Shown: positions 34,407 to 47,127, numbered from the stretch's first letter. The stretch: 64,000 nt of DNA from Plantago ovata (GCA_028274465.1 CM051455.1:124593462-124657461); one strand, 5' to 3'. Notes: generated by a model not told the origin, from the letters alone. Translations and numbers: made by a program.

Positions 34407-37390
34407 ATGGAAGAACAATTACAAAAAATCAACGAAATAAGCCCGCACAGTATCAAGTGGAGGTGCAGAGTAATCGTACTGGTCAAGAAACCAAACGGCA
34501 TATCATCAAAGAGTAATCGGACTAGATTTCAAAATATGCTGCTTTGTGATGAATGGGTAATAATAGGAATATTGCGTCATATTTATATAAACTTTTATCT
34601 TTTTTCAGCCTATTGTAACTTCAATAATCTTTTTTTCTATTTGTCAGGGGAATTACGTTGATGCAGCTCTATTTAACTAAGATACAGAACTATACCGAGA
34701 GATAATTGTGCAAGATAGAACTCTTATCATATCAAATGCAGCTGTCAAAGAAGCAGAAAAATTATATAGGTCTGCTTTTGCAAAAGATGTGAAGTATAAG
34801 TGGATAATTAATGCCAGTAGTACAGTGATCTCTGTTCAGCGACCTGCCATAGTTAATAATCCTTATGAAGGATTGTTTTCAAACTATGATGATTTCGAAA
34901 TAGGTTCTATCATAAGTAAGTATTGTTCTTAAACACTATCTTTACTGTATATATAAAACATTCACACTTGATAATTTCTTAATGCAGGTACAATATTGGT
35001 TGTTTATAAAGAATCACCTCGTACTACAGTCCGAGGTGATCCTGTTAACGATTATTTTTGCCTTGACAGAAAGTAAGATTTCTATAATATCTACAAGTTA
35101 ATTATGTGCATTATATGATTTACAACTCTTTTTTATTATTTTTTTGTTTGTAATAATATCAGGTACAATCGAGTAACATTCACTCTATGGCCAAATACTA
35201 TTACCGATACAACCCGTTCTTACTTGTTAAGAAACACTCCTGTTGTGGCCCTTATGCGTTATAAAGTTAACAAAATGTTCGGTACGTTTAAATTTTTTAA
35301 ATAAAAATAAATAGTAATACAATTTATATTCTAACCTATTTCTTTTATTTTGATGTTGTAGGTAAATCTCTTTGTCCAACAGACAAAGACTCATTGATAA
35401 TAACTAAATTTGGTCATCCAGCATTTATAGAAATGGAAAAAATGGTAAATTTATATGTATACCATACAGTGTATACAATAAATAAAAAAGTTTGATTACA
35501 TACTTGATTTTATATTGGATTATAAATGTCATTAATCAGATCTGATTTTATTGTGCAGGAGAACTGATAACCTGAGTAATATACAAGAGAAAACAACAGA
35601 AAGGAATGATGTTTATGAAGAATTAACTATTCCCGAACTACTGTTGACCAAAGAAGTAAGACATACAACCTTTTGTTTTCACTTCATTATAATTGCTTAT
35701 CATTTTCATATTATAAAGTATATTTCGTATAAAACTTCAGGAAGAGAGGTACATCATCACTGACAAAACACAACTAGAAGATTTCCCATCATCTTACATG
35801 TACTCATCATGTGAACACTGCCACTCCAAGGTGGATAACGAACCTGGGCAAAGGTTTATGTGCGACAGTAGACCTTGCAAAGATTACAAGTTTATTGTGC
35901 GGAGGTAAATATAGCCCTGAAATTATTTATATTTAACAACATTAAGAATTTTTCAATTAAAAAATTATACCGTCTTTGTTTCAAGTTTTTATTTCACATA
36001 AAACTAAAAGACTCAACGACCCAAATCGACGGGACATTATTTGGGAGATTTGGAGAGAAGATCATGCATCTAAATGAGGATGAGTTTCACAATGAATATT
36101 ATCCCGTAAGTAAACAGTTTGAATTTAATAATATCATTTAATATTTCTTTTTTGCAAAAAAAAAAATTTCTTGATTCTACCTTGTATATTACATTAGAAA
36201 TGGATGATACCAAGAGATGACATTAATCGTTATTTGGAAGAGATTATGTGGAAAGTTATTATCTACAAGAAGCCATGGATTTCGACGGGGTCAATATCAT
36301 ACAATGTTGAAGATATGATACAAATCAACGAAGAAGAAATTCAATACAATGACTTACCACCCAGTGAAATTTCTATATGTGAATTGCTGAAATCAAATTC
36401 GGTAAGAGTTATAATTGTAATATTATATATACATATACACTTTATTAAAGCTTATGAAATATTGAAATTGGTCTTATACAACAGGCAGGAAAATATATAC
36501 TTACCGTCGAAGCAAAATTTTCGCAAGTCCCTCCATCTTTTATGTATGTTTGTTGTGAGACATGCTATTGTAGAACCAACGTGTTACCCGGAAAACATTT
36601 CTATTGTTCAACAAAAAAGTGCTCCAATAGTAAGAAAGCTATTCAAAGGTATAAAAAAGGTTCACTTTACGATCATTATAAATTATCATGATCATGCCTT
36701 TGATAATAAAATTTTGTATTTAGATATCGATTTTGTATGGAAGTATGCGACTCAACTGAAGAAAAGATTGAGGTCAGACTGCTTGGTGAAATAGGGTCCC
36801 TGATCTTAGACAAAAAAGAAGATGACTTCCACAATGAGTATCATCCTGTAAGTAATTTATACTTTACAATTTAGTAAATTATCAGTTTCATCATAATAAT
36901 TTATATAACGTTATGTAACATCTCCACAGAACTGGGAAATATCGCTCGACAGCATAAACAGTAAGCTGCAAGGCAAAAAATGGAGAATGGAAGTTGTAAA
37001 GAGTACCTTTAGGCTTGATGGTTATGTTACTGAACATATGGTTCAGTTAAACAGTAGCAGCTCAGGAAATGAACCAATCAATGGGAATATGGATTGCTCA
37101 AGCTCTCTAGGTTCTAAAACGCCTGCCAAAAAAGATGTCAAAACTGACAGATCAAGAACGGGTGGTGAGTTTACAATGCATACGTTTACACATTGTTTTT
37201 ACTTGATCTGTTTGATGCTTTTACATTGGCATATCCTAATGTAGATAAAAGGACAACTGTTGAAATATTGGGACAGAAGAATACAAATGAAAGTGCTCAA
37301 CAAATCTTTGATATTGATATCGATACATTCCATTTGTTTTATATTTTTTCTTTACAATTGAAATCTTTTTGTGACTATAATATATTATAA
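34407..37390 (+). pseudogene. RPA70-like ssDNA-binding gene of the Helitron, about 13 exons
   Basis: A chain of exons with good GT/AG sites follows the plant RPA70 (replication protein A large subunit) order. The first exon is at 34407-34555. OB-fold segments follow ('IINASSTVISVQRPAIVNN', 'NRVTFTLWPN'), then two successive zinc-ribbon OB modules. Module 1 lies at 35742-36105 ('CEHCHSKV' then 'FMCDSRPCK', ending 'DEFHNEYYP'). Module 2 lies at 36486-36849 ('CCETCYCR' then 'FYCSTKKC', ending 'DDFHNEYHP'). Cellular RPA70 has one such DBD-C module, so the pair is unusual. A stop codon lies in the second exon ('DAALFN' then TAA, near 34677). The tail (36931-37390) is low-complexity, S/K-rich. RPA binds single-stranded DNA in replication and repair; here it would serve the Helitron's rolling-circle intermediate, by inference. 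Confidence 0.75.
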
Positions 37391-37536
37391 AGACATAAAT
37401 CCTACTAAGTACTATTACTCAATTCGTAATTTGTAAATTATCAGTTGATATATATTCTTTGTTTATGTTAAAAGTCATTTTGTGATAATTACATACTAAA
37501 ACCAATTAACAAATAATGTTTTACAAAATTACGCTT

Positions 37537-37566
37537 CACCCGCGTAGCGGGTGACGTGATTTCTAG
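37537..37566 (+). terminator. Helitron 3' terminal hairpin and CTAG
   Basis: The stem CACCCGC/GCGGGTG is followed by 'acgtgattt' and CTAG|T. This is the termination signal of rolling-circle Helitrons. Confidence 0.85.
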
Positions 37567-38351
37567 TAATTAATTAGGCATGCAAATGTAATTCAAAAAC
37601 TAATCCCAATTTCTTGACTCTTTAATGAATGTATTTCGAACGTCATTGGACCAAGGTTATTTGTGTTCTTATCTTATATGATTAATTTACTTTATCCAAA
37701 TATAATTACAAATTCTATAAACCTATGTTATTTTCTCATTTTTTTTCAAAAATATTAAACATATTTAATTACGGATGAAGTACTACTATATATATAAGTA
37801 ATTACATTAAACAGACAATACATAGTATTTATTACTCCACAAACATTGCATTATCATATGTATTTTTATTAAATCGAATTTGAAATAGCTCCTATTAGTA
37901 TTATATATTTACAATACATAAGGCCTTATGTATAATGAAAAATTAACAACAAGGGTGGAAGAGATGTAACATACTCTCTTGGATCCCTATTCGCTTTCAC
38001 ACGTTCAAACTTTACGGGAAGCGAATTTGTAAATTATGAGTTTGATCATGTTGCACTAAGTGCCAGCCTCGATAGGTAGTAAATTTGTGATCAACTGCGT
38101 TTAACTAATTTTGAGCCATAGGAGATCGAATTTGTACTCTATTAATTTTGAATTATCTTTTAAAAATTTTGAAAATTGTTCACAATTGCATGTCATGCCA
38201 TAATTTAGGAGCTTGCAGCTTTAATTAGTGAAAATGTACACACGGGAGACAACAAGCAGTCAATGTCTCGCCCCTCCTATCCACTAATTAAGTACTACTA
38301 CTAATGTAATTACATTAGACACCCATTACATTACTACTAATTAATTTAATA

Positions 38352-38589
38352 CTCCCTCCCATTTTAAATATATGTCGTTTACACATTTCACCAATATTAA
38401 AAAATAAATAGATCATCGTTCCTATTTATAGGCAACCAAAAAGTCTAATGATTGTAAAACAATCACAAAAGCTCTCACAATATAACACCTATTAATAGTG
38501 TAGCCAATTATGATGAAGATTTCTAAAACGACAATTATATCCAAAATATCAAAAATCCCAAAACGTCAATTATAAAAAGCTAGAGGGAG
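38352..38589. mobile_element. Stowaway-like MITE
   Basis: This 238-bp element is flanked by TA (38350-38351 and 38590-38591). Its tips are CTCCCTCCCATTTTAAATAT on the left and CTCCCTCTAGCTTTTTATAA on the inverted right, both leading to a '-gacgttt/gtcgttt' phrase. No coding capacity. Confidence 0.85.
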
Positions 38590-39364
38590 TATTGTATAGT
38601 ATGTTTAATTATTTCCACTTAATTCCCTTTGCCACAAATTATCAACATTTAAAAATTAGTAAACCTTCCTGAATTCTTATGGGAAATTACAGTTTAAAAA
38701 ATAATCATAGAACATGCTAGAAAGGTTATTAGTCCTTCTTCCGAATATATTTATTTCAAATAAGACACTACTATATATAGAACAAAATGTTGATTGAATC
38801 CTTTAAACTTTAAAACATCTTATATATGCAAGCCTTCATAATTTTGACCCTTTTTAAAAAAAAGATAATAATAATAATAAACGATCACATCTCAAGCAAT
38901 GATGGTTAATGACCATACATATATGAGATTTTAATCAAGGAACTTATCACCGATTCACAAATACAAATTCCAATGGAAGCTTTTTGCAAGCAAGGATTTG
39001 TGCCTTTGGAGTTTGAACCAATTTTTGAAATATCATCATATATAGGACAATAACCCTACACCATATGAGATTCTAATGGTAACCATGATGCATATTACCT
39101 AGATCTCAAATTCATATAGCAAAGGCAAGGCCTTTATAATCTATGACGCGTGCCTTTATAGTTTGAGCCAATTTTGATAAATGATTACATATTAAAAGAT
39201 GATGGTTATACACAATATGAGATAACCATGAAAACGATCACCTACGTCACAAACTCACCCACGGGGAGTTTTTCAGTAATCTATGACGTGTGCCTTTACA
39301 TTTGGGCAAAATTTGATAATATAAACCACTTATAGCTTAACACCTATGACTTTGTGTATCAACT

Positions 39365-39497
39365 AGATCGTTATTTTAATAAAAGCACAAAATTAATATA
39401 CCTATCGATTTTCGATAGGTTCTGAAGTAGATCGTTATTTAAATATTAAAAGCACAAAATTAATATACCCGTCGATTTTCGACGGGTTGTGAACTAG
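39365..39497 (+). mobile_element. Tandemly doubled Helitron 3' end
   Basis: Two copies of a 65-bp unit begin 'agatcgttattt'. Each contains 'gcacaaaattaatatacc' followed by a palindrome: CCTATCG-attt-CGATAGG in the first, CCCGTCG-attt-CGACGGG in the second. The second is followed after eight bases by CTAG|T (39494-39497), the Helitron terminus; in the first, CTAG is replaced. Stem changes are compensated on both sides (TA to CG pairs). The rest of the Helitron was not recognised. Confidence 0.65.
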
Positions 39498-40669
39498 TGA
39501 TAATCTGTAAAGGGAAGAATGATCACGTTCACGCAGATCCTGAACGACTGAATAATAAACTATAGAGAAAAATACAATATAGTTTCCTTTTTTTTTTTTG
39601 GTCCGAAAGGGGGTCACGTGCCCACTCTCAACAATTTTTTTATCTTTTTCTTCATAAAGTTTCATCTATTTTTATTTGCATACAATATAGTTTCACATGC
39701 AGTTGTAGAAAAAGATTATTCTTCCGAAGGTTTCACTTACATTTTTCCACATAAAATTTCATTTACTCTATTTTTTTTTCTTTAGAAAGTTCCATTTATT
39801 TTTATACATACATTATAGTTCAAAGGGAAATGTAGAAAAATAAAATGTTACTGTGCAACATATAAAAAAGAATAAATTATAAGAAGTCCACAAAATGATT
39901 TATTTTCCTTTTAAATTTTTATCCACCATCACTTTAGAAGAAATTGCTCTTTCTTTCCCATTTTAATTTTCATAACTTCTTTAAAAAAAACTGCTCTTTC
40001 TTTCCCATTTTAATTTTCATAACTTCTTTGGCATTCTATTACACTCTTTCCAAGACCATCACAATCTATAAAAACCCAATCAAACTCTTGAGTCCTACCA
40101 CGCCAGCATTTCACTATCATCAAACTCTTCACATCTAACAATCATACCCAAAGTTGCGTCTTTATCATCTCTTTAAACCACAATATTAATCTCCCCCCCC
40201 CCCCCCCAACAAAACAACAACAACAAAAATAAATAAATAAATAAAGGTAGGCAAGACAGGATGTCTCAGGTGTGTCTGAGACCTTCAGGCTAGCCTAAAG
40301 GTCTCAAATGTTGGTAGAGTTGTTCCCGTCAAACAATAGTTCTCCTTAGTGCATTGTAATAAAACCCTTTTGGATATCTGAATTAATATAAATTAGTATA
40401 TTACGAATTGCTTGTCTTGTTTAGATTCTTTAGTGTTATAAGTACTTAAACAATTATCTAGAAATTCGTACATGCATCTTGGTAACCATAAGTCAAGTAT
40501 ACATGAGATTGTATGCATTAGGATTAGCCTTTGTATGGTAGATGTTTATAGAACTGGCACGGCCAACTCGAAACTCAAAAACAATTTCAAATGAAATCAC
40601 AATATAGGATCAATTATTAGTGAAACATTCTTGGAGTATTCAAAGTACAAGAGAGGGTGGCTCCCGACA

Positions 40670-41511
40670 TTAATTAGTTGTACAATTGGGGATTAGATAA
40701 CCTAGGGCTAGGTATGGATCCTCCCAATGTAGAGGGTCCCTTTGGATGACCCGTACATTTAAAATTGTTGTTATGTTTGTGGGAATGGTGTATTCCCCAA
40801 TAATGGAAGATTGACTAGAAGACCGTCGAGCTATAAGGGGTATTGGAGGGTGCAAACGCAATGTTTCCTTGATAACAGCTCTCAAGTACTGCAATTTTGA
40901 TATGATGTGCTCTTCCACTACTCTGTCAAAACCCACAACATCAGATAATTCCTTTTGAGCCTTCGTCATTAGCTCTACATCATTCATTAGATCCGCCATT
41001 GCCCACTCCAATGTTGTTGTTGTAGTGTGAGTTCCTACTCCGAAAATTTCCTACAAAAGAAAGAAAAACAAGAATGATGATTTTGAAAACACTAACTTAT
41101 AAGGGGGTAAACAGAAACACACTAAAGAACTAATTTCAAGGGCTTGAGTATTCAAAGTCTGAAACAGTTGTATAATAAATGCGAATGATTAAATCACTTC
41201 ACACTTAAAGGTATCCTCTACGGGGCCCCTCGTAAACCAAAATTATCATCTAAAATTTTATAAAATAGTTTACGAGTAGCATGGCCTTAATTTGTTCAAG
41301 GGTGATGGACAACTCAGAGCCTTCATATTTCTCCTGAAACTCTAAAAGCATATGCAGAAAAGGCATCCTCTGGTTCGCCTCATGATCACAAGCTCCCCCT
41401 GATAACCTCTCTAACTTGCAACATTCAATGACTTTTTTGAAAATATTATCTATGAATTGTACATGACTCTCCACCTACTTTTTAACTCCTTGTATATCAA
41501 ATGGTGCCAAC
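40670..41511 (-). pseudogene. CYP706-like cytochrome P450, 3' piece
   Basis: Two minus-strand exons, 41274-41511 and about 40690-41050, are separated by an intron at the I-helix with GT/AG sites. Exon 1 reads 'LAPFDIQGVKK', a stop, then 'FIDNIFKKVIE' and 'LSITLEQIKAMLL'. Exon 2 reads 'EIFGVGTHTTTTLEWAM' (I-helix, in place of AGTDTT), 'VVEEHIISKLQYLRAVIKET' (K-helix ExxR intact as ETLR), 'LHPPIPL' and 'IQRDPLHWEDP'. Homology stops there, so the PERF and Cys heme-ligand motifs are missing and the enzyme could not work. The upstream side ends exactly at the gypsy LTR (41512). The partner 5' piece is probably at 58216-58530. Confidence 0.8.
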
Positions 41512-42325
41512 TGTTGATGGGTAAATTATTAAGTCCTTCTAATACGTTCTAAAGCGTTCCTTTTGACTTTAGCCTCCTTCCATTGCAAGTGAAGTCCTGA
41601 GAATAACTTGAGGGGGAGGTTAGTAACGGTTTTCCGATTTGTCTAGTGATCAAACCGGATAATCGACTTTACGGTTAGAGGGTTGAAAGCCACTCTAGTG
41701 TGTATAGTATAAAGTAGGATATAAAATGATTACCTTTTGAGCTGAATGATGTCCACTATTTATAGTGTTTCCCAAATAGTGATAGGACTCCTGGGATTAC
41801 GCCAAGTGTACGGCTGTGATTGAATCTCAAGGCTAAAAGCCCATCAGCTGACTTAATGGGCCTGGTCCACGTACCAAATTAGGGTTTTTCTAGGGTCAAG
41901 AAGGTAATTTTACGCTCTTAGGAACGTTCCAGGGTTCTGTCCCGTTCTTGTACCCGGCACAGTGTCCGACACACGGACCGGGGTCCGAGATCATATCCGA
42001 TATACCGTCCGAGATCTCGTGGTCATACATACTATAGTTGAGCTATGTAAAACTTTCATAGCGGCCGACTCAATCATGTCTCGCGCGGAGTGTCCGATAC
42101 CAAGTTATGTGTCGGACATATACCTTGAGGTATCGGAGCCTGAACTTTCGCCCATGTTTCTTGGAAACATACTTCTCGCGCAGTATGTCAGACCTATGTT
42201 CCGAGTAGTACCATTCTGGGAGTAATCTCTTTGTCGGACTAGGGCTTATATGTCGGACATGTGTGCCCTAGACGTCGAGGTAAGTCGTCCCTTAGTTCGT
42301 ACCGCGAACCGGACATAATCCAACA
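41512..42325 (-). repeat. 3' LTR of the Tat/Retand-like element
   Basis: An 814-bp segment starts TGTTG and ends CAACA on both readings, giving the TG...CA LTR ends with a 5-bp inverted tip. Read on the minus strand, a TATA box (cactataaatagtgg) lies about 570 bp in, at 41752-41768. A purine-rich tract (ctaggggga) flanks the start near 42340. It inserts directly into the P450 coding sequence at 41511/41512. The other LTR is not in the window, so identity cannot be scored. Confidence 0.75.
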
Positions 42326-42875
42326 TTAACATATGTCCCCCTAGTTTCCAAGTATCTTGGGACAAGATAGTTGCGTAACTACCAGTATAGTCCGAGTCCT
42401 CTGCGAGTCGTACTTTTATTCGTGGTCGAAAATTTTCTAAGTTTTCGGCCGAGTTCGTTAGTACTCCAACCCTCCTCTTTTCATTCCATTTCCCCCTCCC
42501 CTTTTCATAGTCCGAGTAACATGACACTCGGATTATAGAAAGGAGATATTTTGAAATTTGAAATGTCAAGATCCGGGTCTTAGTATTACTTCTCTCGTCC
42601 GACTTAGGTCTTTCTCCATCCGAGTAAGTCATCGCATCGCTTGACTTGATAAGCTTTTTATCAAGTTTACTTCCGAGTGTAGTATCTTCTTTGTCCGAGT
42701 AAGTGACATCAGTTATTAGCGACACACAAATAGCGACGTTTTTCTTGATTTCCGTGAAGTTTGGGGTCAAACTGTCTTTTCATCAGAACTTTTGGTCTGA
42801 GCCGTTGATTCCGATTCATCCAACGATCAAGGTGATTGCTGACGTCAGCGACGGTTCGTATTCCGGGGTTGCCCT

Positions 42876-42886
42876 TCTATAAATAG
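42876..42886 (+). promoter_or_regulatory. TATA box for the antisense ORF region
   Basis: 'tctataaatag' lies about 270 bp before the first antisense reading frame, on the plus strand and outside the LTR. A CT-rich leader follows. The antisense genes may thus be transcribed from their own promoter, opposite to the LTR; this is inference from sequence. Confidence 0.5.
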
Positions 42887-43148
42887 GGGTTGAAAAGCTC
42901 ATTTCTACACTTTTCACAAACTGCAAAATTTCTCTCACTAGAAATTTGCTCTCGATCCGATACACGAGTCCGACACGTTTCCGGGTTCTGCATCCAGATT
43001 TCAACTTTCACCTTTTTCTCCAAGTAAGTTTGTACTCGAATTCTGCTTTTACTTTGCGTGTTTTTTCTTTTTTATCTTCCCCTTTTTCTTCTTTCCCCTT
43101 CCTCACAACGTACTTCTATAACACTTTTATGGACTTAAAAAATACTAA

Positions 43149-46100
43149 ATGAACCTCTCGGACGAAACCACCAGTTGTCTGATTTTCACTTGTATTTCTT
43201 CCTCCCCTCTTAGGATGTCCGAGAGAAGAAACGTGAGTGAGTCTGCTACGTCGGAAAATGTCGACATGTCGGACATCGACATGCTCGATCTTTCCTTCCT
43301 TGATGAGGGCCATGCTGCGCCTTCCTCTTCTGCTCCGCCGCGAGACCTTACCACATCGGATGGGCATTTTACTGATGCGTCCGAGGAAGAGGATTTGGGT
43401 ATCAACCATCCAGATCGTCGCGATATCCTAAGCCGGAGACCGGAACTTCCGGTTAGATCTCCGTCGCAGGTTCCTGCTCCTCCGACACGAATTCCCCACG
43501 ACATCATGATGGGGGCCGCGCGTGTAGCTGGTCGCGCTTACCGGACATCGGAGCGAGTTCCAACACCTCGCTCTCCAATTATCACCGAGCTCTCCAGCGA
43601 TTCGGAGGGCTCCCCGAAAGCCTTGGAGATATCGGGTTCGTCTAACCCGACAATTGTCCGTTCCGTGAAGCCCGTAAGTAGCGTTCTTCCCAAAGACTTT
43701 ACATCTCAAATTGCTTTGTAAAGTTCCGATGATGACGATGCTTTACTGAGGCGTTCAAAGTGGGCTCCAAGTTCATCGGGTGTCGGGCCTTCAAATAGGG
43801 CCAATTCTTCTGTTGGTACCGGAACTGTTCCTCGGGACCTTATTGACCCGGATCTGATTCCCGGTCCTCAAGGTGATGACGAAGATGATGAAGAATACGA
43901 TGATGATGACGAAGCCGAGGAGGATGAAGACGGTCCGACACAGGGTGTTCGCTCCGTTGGGGTTGAGCTCGACGCCCAAGGACGCGTCATCAAAAGAACC
44001 AAGCGTGGGGAATTAAAAGGCACCGAGGCGAGGCGAAATAAATTCCCTCGGCCTGTCTCTGCTGTAACTCACCCGGACCCTAACGGCGAGTTAAATGAAC
44101 TTGGGACCACTCCTACCCGTGCTTCAACTGTCCATGAGTCCGAGCTTAACCGGATCCGTAATGAATACTCAATACCGGACTCAATCGAGATCGTGGCACC
44201 CGATCCCAAGCACGCTTTTTACAATCCTCCCGCCGGCTACATGTCGGTGCATCTGATGTCCCTTGAACGAGGGTGGCGAGTACCCTATCATGAGGGTTTT
44301 AATGATATCTTCAACGCCCTCGGGTTTAGTCCGTACCAGCTCATCCCGAGTGCTTTAGGCACGCTGATGTGTTTCGGGGTTTTCTGCCACATTCGAGGAG
44401 TGGAGATCAACTTCCGAAACTTCAACCAAATATTCCGAGTTGCCATGAGCCCTGGCAACGATGATTTCTACTTTTTCAAGGCTCGCGCGGGGTTTGCATT
44501 TATCCTCGACGCCCCTTCCTCGGCCGGTTGTAAGTGGTGGAACCGCTATGTTTTTGTAAGAAAGCTAAGGACTGCCGGGATGTCGGATGCCGAGGCCGCA
44601 ACTCTGTCGGACTGGGGGTTTCCCAAAAAGTTTTTCCGGGGCATATATACGGACTCGCGACCCCTTCTCAATCGTCTCGACGACTGGGTATCCGAGTTTA
44701 AAAGGGAGAATAAAGCCAACCCCGTCCGATACTATTATTTCGGACTCATACTCCAGCCTTTACCTTATCTTGCCGGGTTAACTGGTCCGGTAAAAACTGG
44801 TTCAAGCACCGATTTTGGTAGGTTTTCTAAGATCCTTCTTTTTTTTTTTTTTTTTTAATCTTTGTATCGGACTTTGCATCTTTGTATCGGACTAACTCTT
44901 CATTTTCCTTGTAGATTTTTGGCTAAAATACATCATGGGTCGTATTGCTGCTGCATCTCGGGCTAATAGGGAAAAGCAAAGGCAGATGGTCGAAGAAAAC
45001 TTGCTGAAACAGCAAGTACAAACTCCTGCTTTCCTCCCCGGCCTCTCTAACCCCAAGAATGCGGCCGACTACCAGGAACTTGAGGAGGCTGCGAGGGATG
45101 GGGCTTCCATGCCCGAAATCCCCACTCCGAGGCCGAATGTCAGCCAGTCCAAGGGGCAACCAGCTCCGACTACCTCTGTTCAACAGGGGAAAAAGCGTGC
45201 CGACCCAAAAGGCAATAGGGTTGCCACAGACCCGACTGAGTTGAATGGTGGCAACCCACAAAGGAAAAAAGCTCAGGTGGAAGAGGTCGAGTTTGTCGAT
45301 CTCGCGACCGAGGGCCGAGACGCTGAGGTCTCGCGTTTGATGTCCATGGATGAGTACGGTCGTGCTCATGCTCTCGGACAGATAAGCCGACAGGTAACTG
45401 TTCTCTCTGCATTATCTTATAGATTTTTCGTCATCTCTTGTTTTCAATATTTCTAACTTGTTTCTTTTGTTTTGCAGCTCAACTGCTTCGTCCGAGCGAT
45501 CAACGACTTAGCCGATAAGAGGCTCGAGTCCGAGTCTAGGACAAAAGAGCTTGAGAAGAAGGCAGAAATGGCGGCTTCTAAGGTCGAGTCGTTGGAGGCC
45601 GAGGTACGGATTCTAAGGAGCAAGAACTCCGAGATGGCGAAGAAGGTGAGTGCGGAGGCCACAAAACACCGTTCTTTCAAAGATTCGTTCTTTGGAATCG
45701 GGGCAACTCTGCACCGCTTCCGGGAAAAGCTGGTGGAAAAGCTGAGATTTGCTCGGATTGAGGCGGCCGAGGACTTCTATGCTTTGGTCTCCTACTTGTT
45801 CGGAAAGCAGCAAGCGCAAGAGGAAGGGCGCGAGGAAGGTTTCAGGGCGTGTCTCGGGCAGATGATCCGACTTGGGTACGTCAAGGAAGGCCTAACTCTC
45901 AACCCACGCAACCTCTCGGCCGCTAAGCTTGATGATACTAAGAGGGGTGACTTCACTGCCTATCCGGACAAGGAGATTACCGATCAGGAGATCGAGGAGG
46001 ATGAGTTCGGCGCTGTTGTCTCGAAGGATGACCCCGACTTCCCGGTGAGACCTGGCTCCTACCCGACCTGGTTTCCTGAGGTTTTGAGAAGTGGCCTTCT

Positions 46101-46536
46101 CGCTCCATTCAAAGTGAATGAGGCTTGGAACTGCAATTTCTTAACTCTTCCGGGACCTGTTGTCGGACGGGCCTGTGCTTTTGTCGAACCGGAGGTTTGC
46201 CAATACCGCGTCCTATTGATAAAGGAGGCCGAATCTATTAAGGCGAATGGCGACCAGCGCGAGCTCACGGCTATCGTTCAAGCTCTCGACTCTCGGCTTT
46301 TTCTTTGCCAACCCCAGTCGAGGCACCAGGCTCTAGTTCAAGCTCAACTGCTCCCGTACCAGAAGTTGAAGAAGTCTGAAGGCCGGGTATGCCCGAGCGA
46401 CCCTGTAATCGATTGTTTTGAAAACAATTTTTTCTTCCAAGTATTTTTTATTCAGCCCTTCGTGGCAATTGTAACTCGGATAATGCCTGTATTTTGCTCG
46501 TACTTTTATCGATACAATGTCAAACGATTTGCGTAA
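43149..46536 (+). pseudogene. Antisense ORF region of the gypsy element ('putative gypsy type transposon' family)
   Basis: Coding pieces lie on the plus strand, opposite to pol. The first (43149-43721) is Ser/Pro/Asp-rich and low-complexity. The second (44193-44858) holds the conserved core, with 'YMSVHLMSLERGWRVPYHEG', 'FSPYQLIPSAL' and 'FYFFKARAGF', matching the plant family long labelled putative gypsy-type transposon protein (PF04195, from memory). The third and fourth (44935-45456, 45472-46536) include a Lys/Glu-rich coiled-coil region around 45490-45650. Intron-like gaps with GT/AG edges separate the last three. The function of this protein in Tat elements is not known. The region appears broken in about one or two places. 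Confidence 0.65.
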
Positions 46537-46860
46537 TCCATCATTCTTGAGTCAAAATATCCAAGTGTTTATATCTCGGAATATTTTTGTGTAGTATTAA
46601 TCTAATTGAGACAACAACTTTGTTTTACAAAGTTGAAAGTTGTACAAATTAAGTGTCCACTAAAAATAGTTCCGAGCATATCATGTCTCGGCCTTATCAA
46701 AAGCTTTTTTGTAAAATTAAAATTTCACAAGTTACGAATTTTCTCAATAGATTAGGTTCCGAGTCGATTATATCTCGGAACTCATCAAGTGTTTTTGAAA
46801 AAATTGAAATTTCACAAATTTAACTCTTAATCTGAGAAGTCTATTCCGAGGAATTTTTAT

Positions 46861-47127
46861 CTCGGAATCGTCACGTGTTCTTGTAATTTTGGAATTTTAC
46901 AAGTTAGTAACTTTATAATCCGTAACAAGATATTCAGAGGAAATTTCATCTCGGAATCGTCACGTGTTCTTGTAAATTTGAATTTTCACAAGTTAGTAAC
47001 TTCATAATCCGTAACAAGATATTCAGAGGAAATTTCATCTCGAAATCGTCACGTGTTCTTGTAAATTTGAATTTTTACAAGTTAGTAACTTCATTCCACA
47101 AGAAGCTGTTCCGAGGAGATTTTATCT
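46861..47127. repeat. 89-bp tandem repeat, about three copies
   Basis: Copies start at 46861, 46950 and 47039 with 'ctcggaatcgtcacgtgttc' (the third has one base changed), giving an exact 89-bp period. The third copy is cut after about 55 bp and runs into related 'ttccgagga-ttatctcgg' sequence. Looser relatives of the phrase recur back to about 46660. Such arrays between pol and the 3' LTR are a feature of Tat-lineage elements. Confidence 0.85.

Larger units (their letters stand above)
33391..37566 (+). mobile_element. Helitron carrying an RPA-like gene
   Basis: The 3' end is diagnostic: a 7-bp stem with 3-nt loop (CACCCGC-gta-GCGGGTG, 37537-37553), nine bases later CTAG (37563-37566), followed by host T. 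A 5' end is less certain; 'tctaataaattactacta' at 33391 resembles plant Helitron starts (TC followed by AT-rich), but the preceding base is T instead of the usual A. The only gene inside is an RPA70-like one on the same strand. No Rep or helicase domain was found, so the element is non-autonomous. RPA-like genes are known companions of plant Helitrons. Confidence 0.75.
37568..40660. other. AT-rich intergenic region, no gene
   Basis: No coding frame is convincing. Contents seen: a Stowaway MITE (38352-38589), diverged copies of a 'gtgcctttatagtttgagccaattttga' type phrase about 150-190 bp apart (38990-39320), a doubled Helitron 3' end (39365-39497), a 44-bp tandem duplication (39939-40029, 'ctctttctttcccatttt') and a C tract (40193-40207). 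Confidence 0.55.

Noticed and set aside
40193-40207. Poly-C tract as a biological signal
   Set aside because: Simple homopolymer next to other low-complexity sequence; possibly length-variable or a sequencing artefact.
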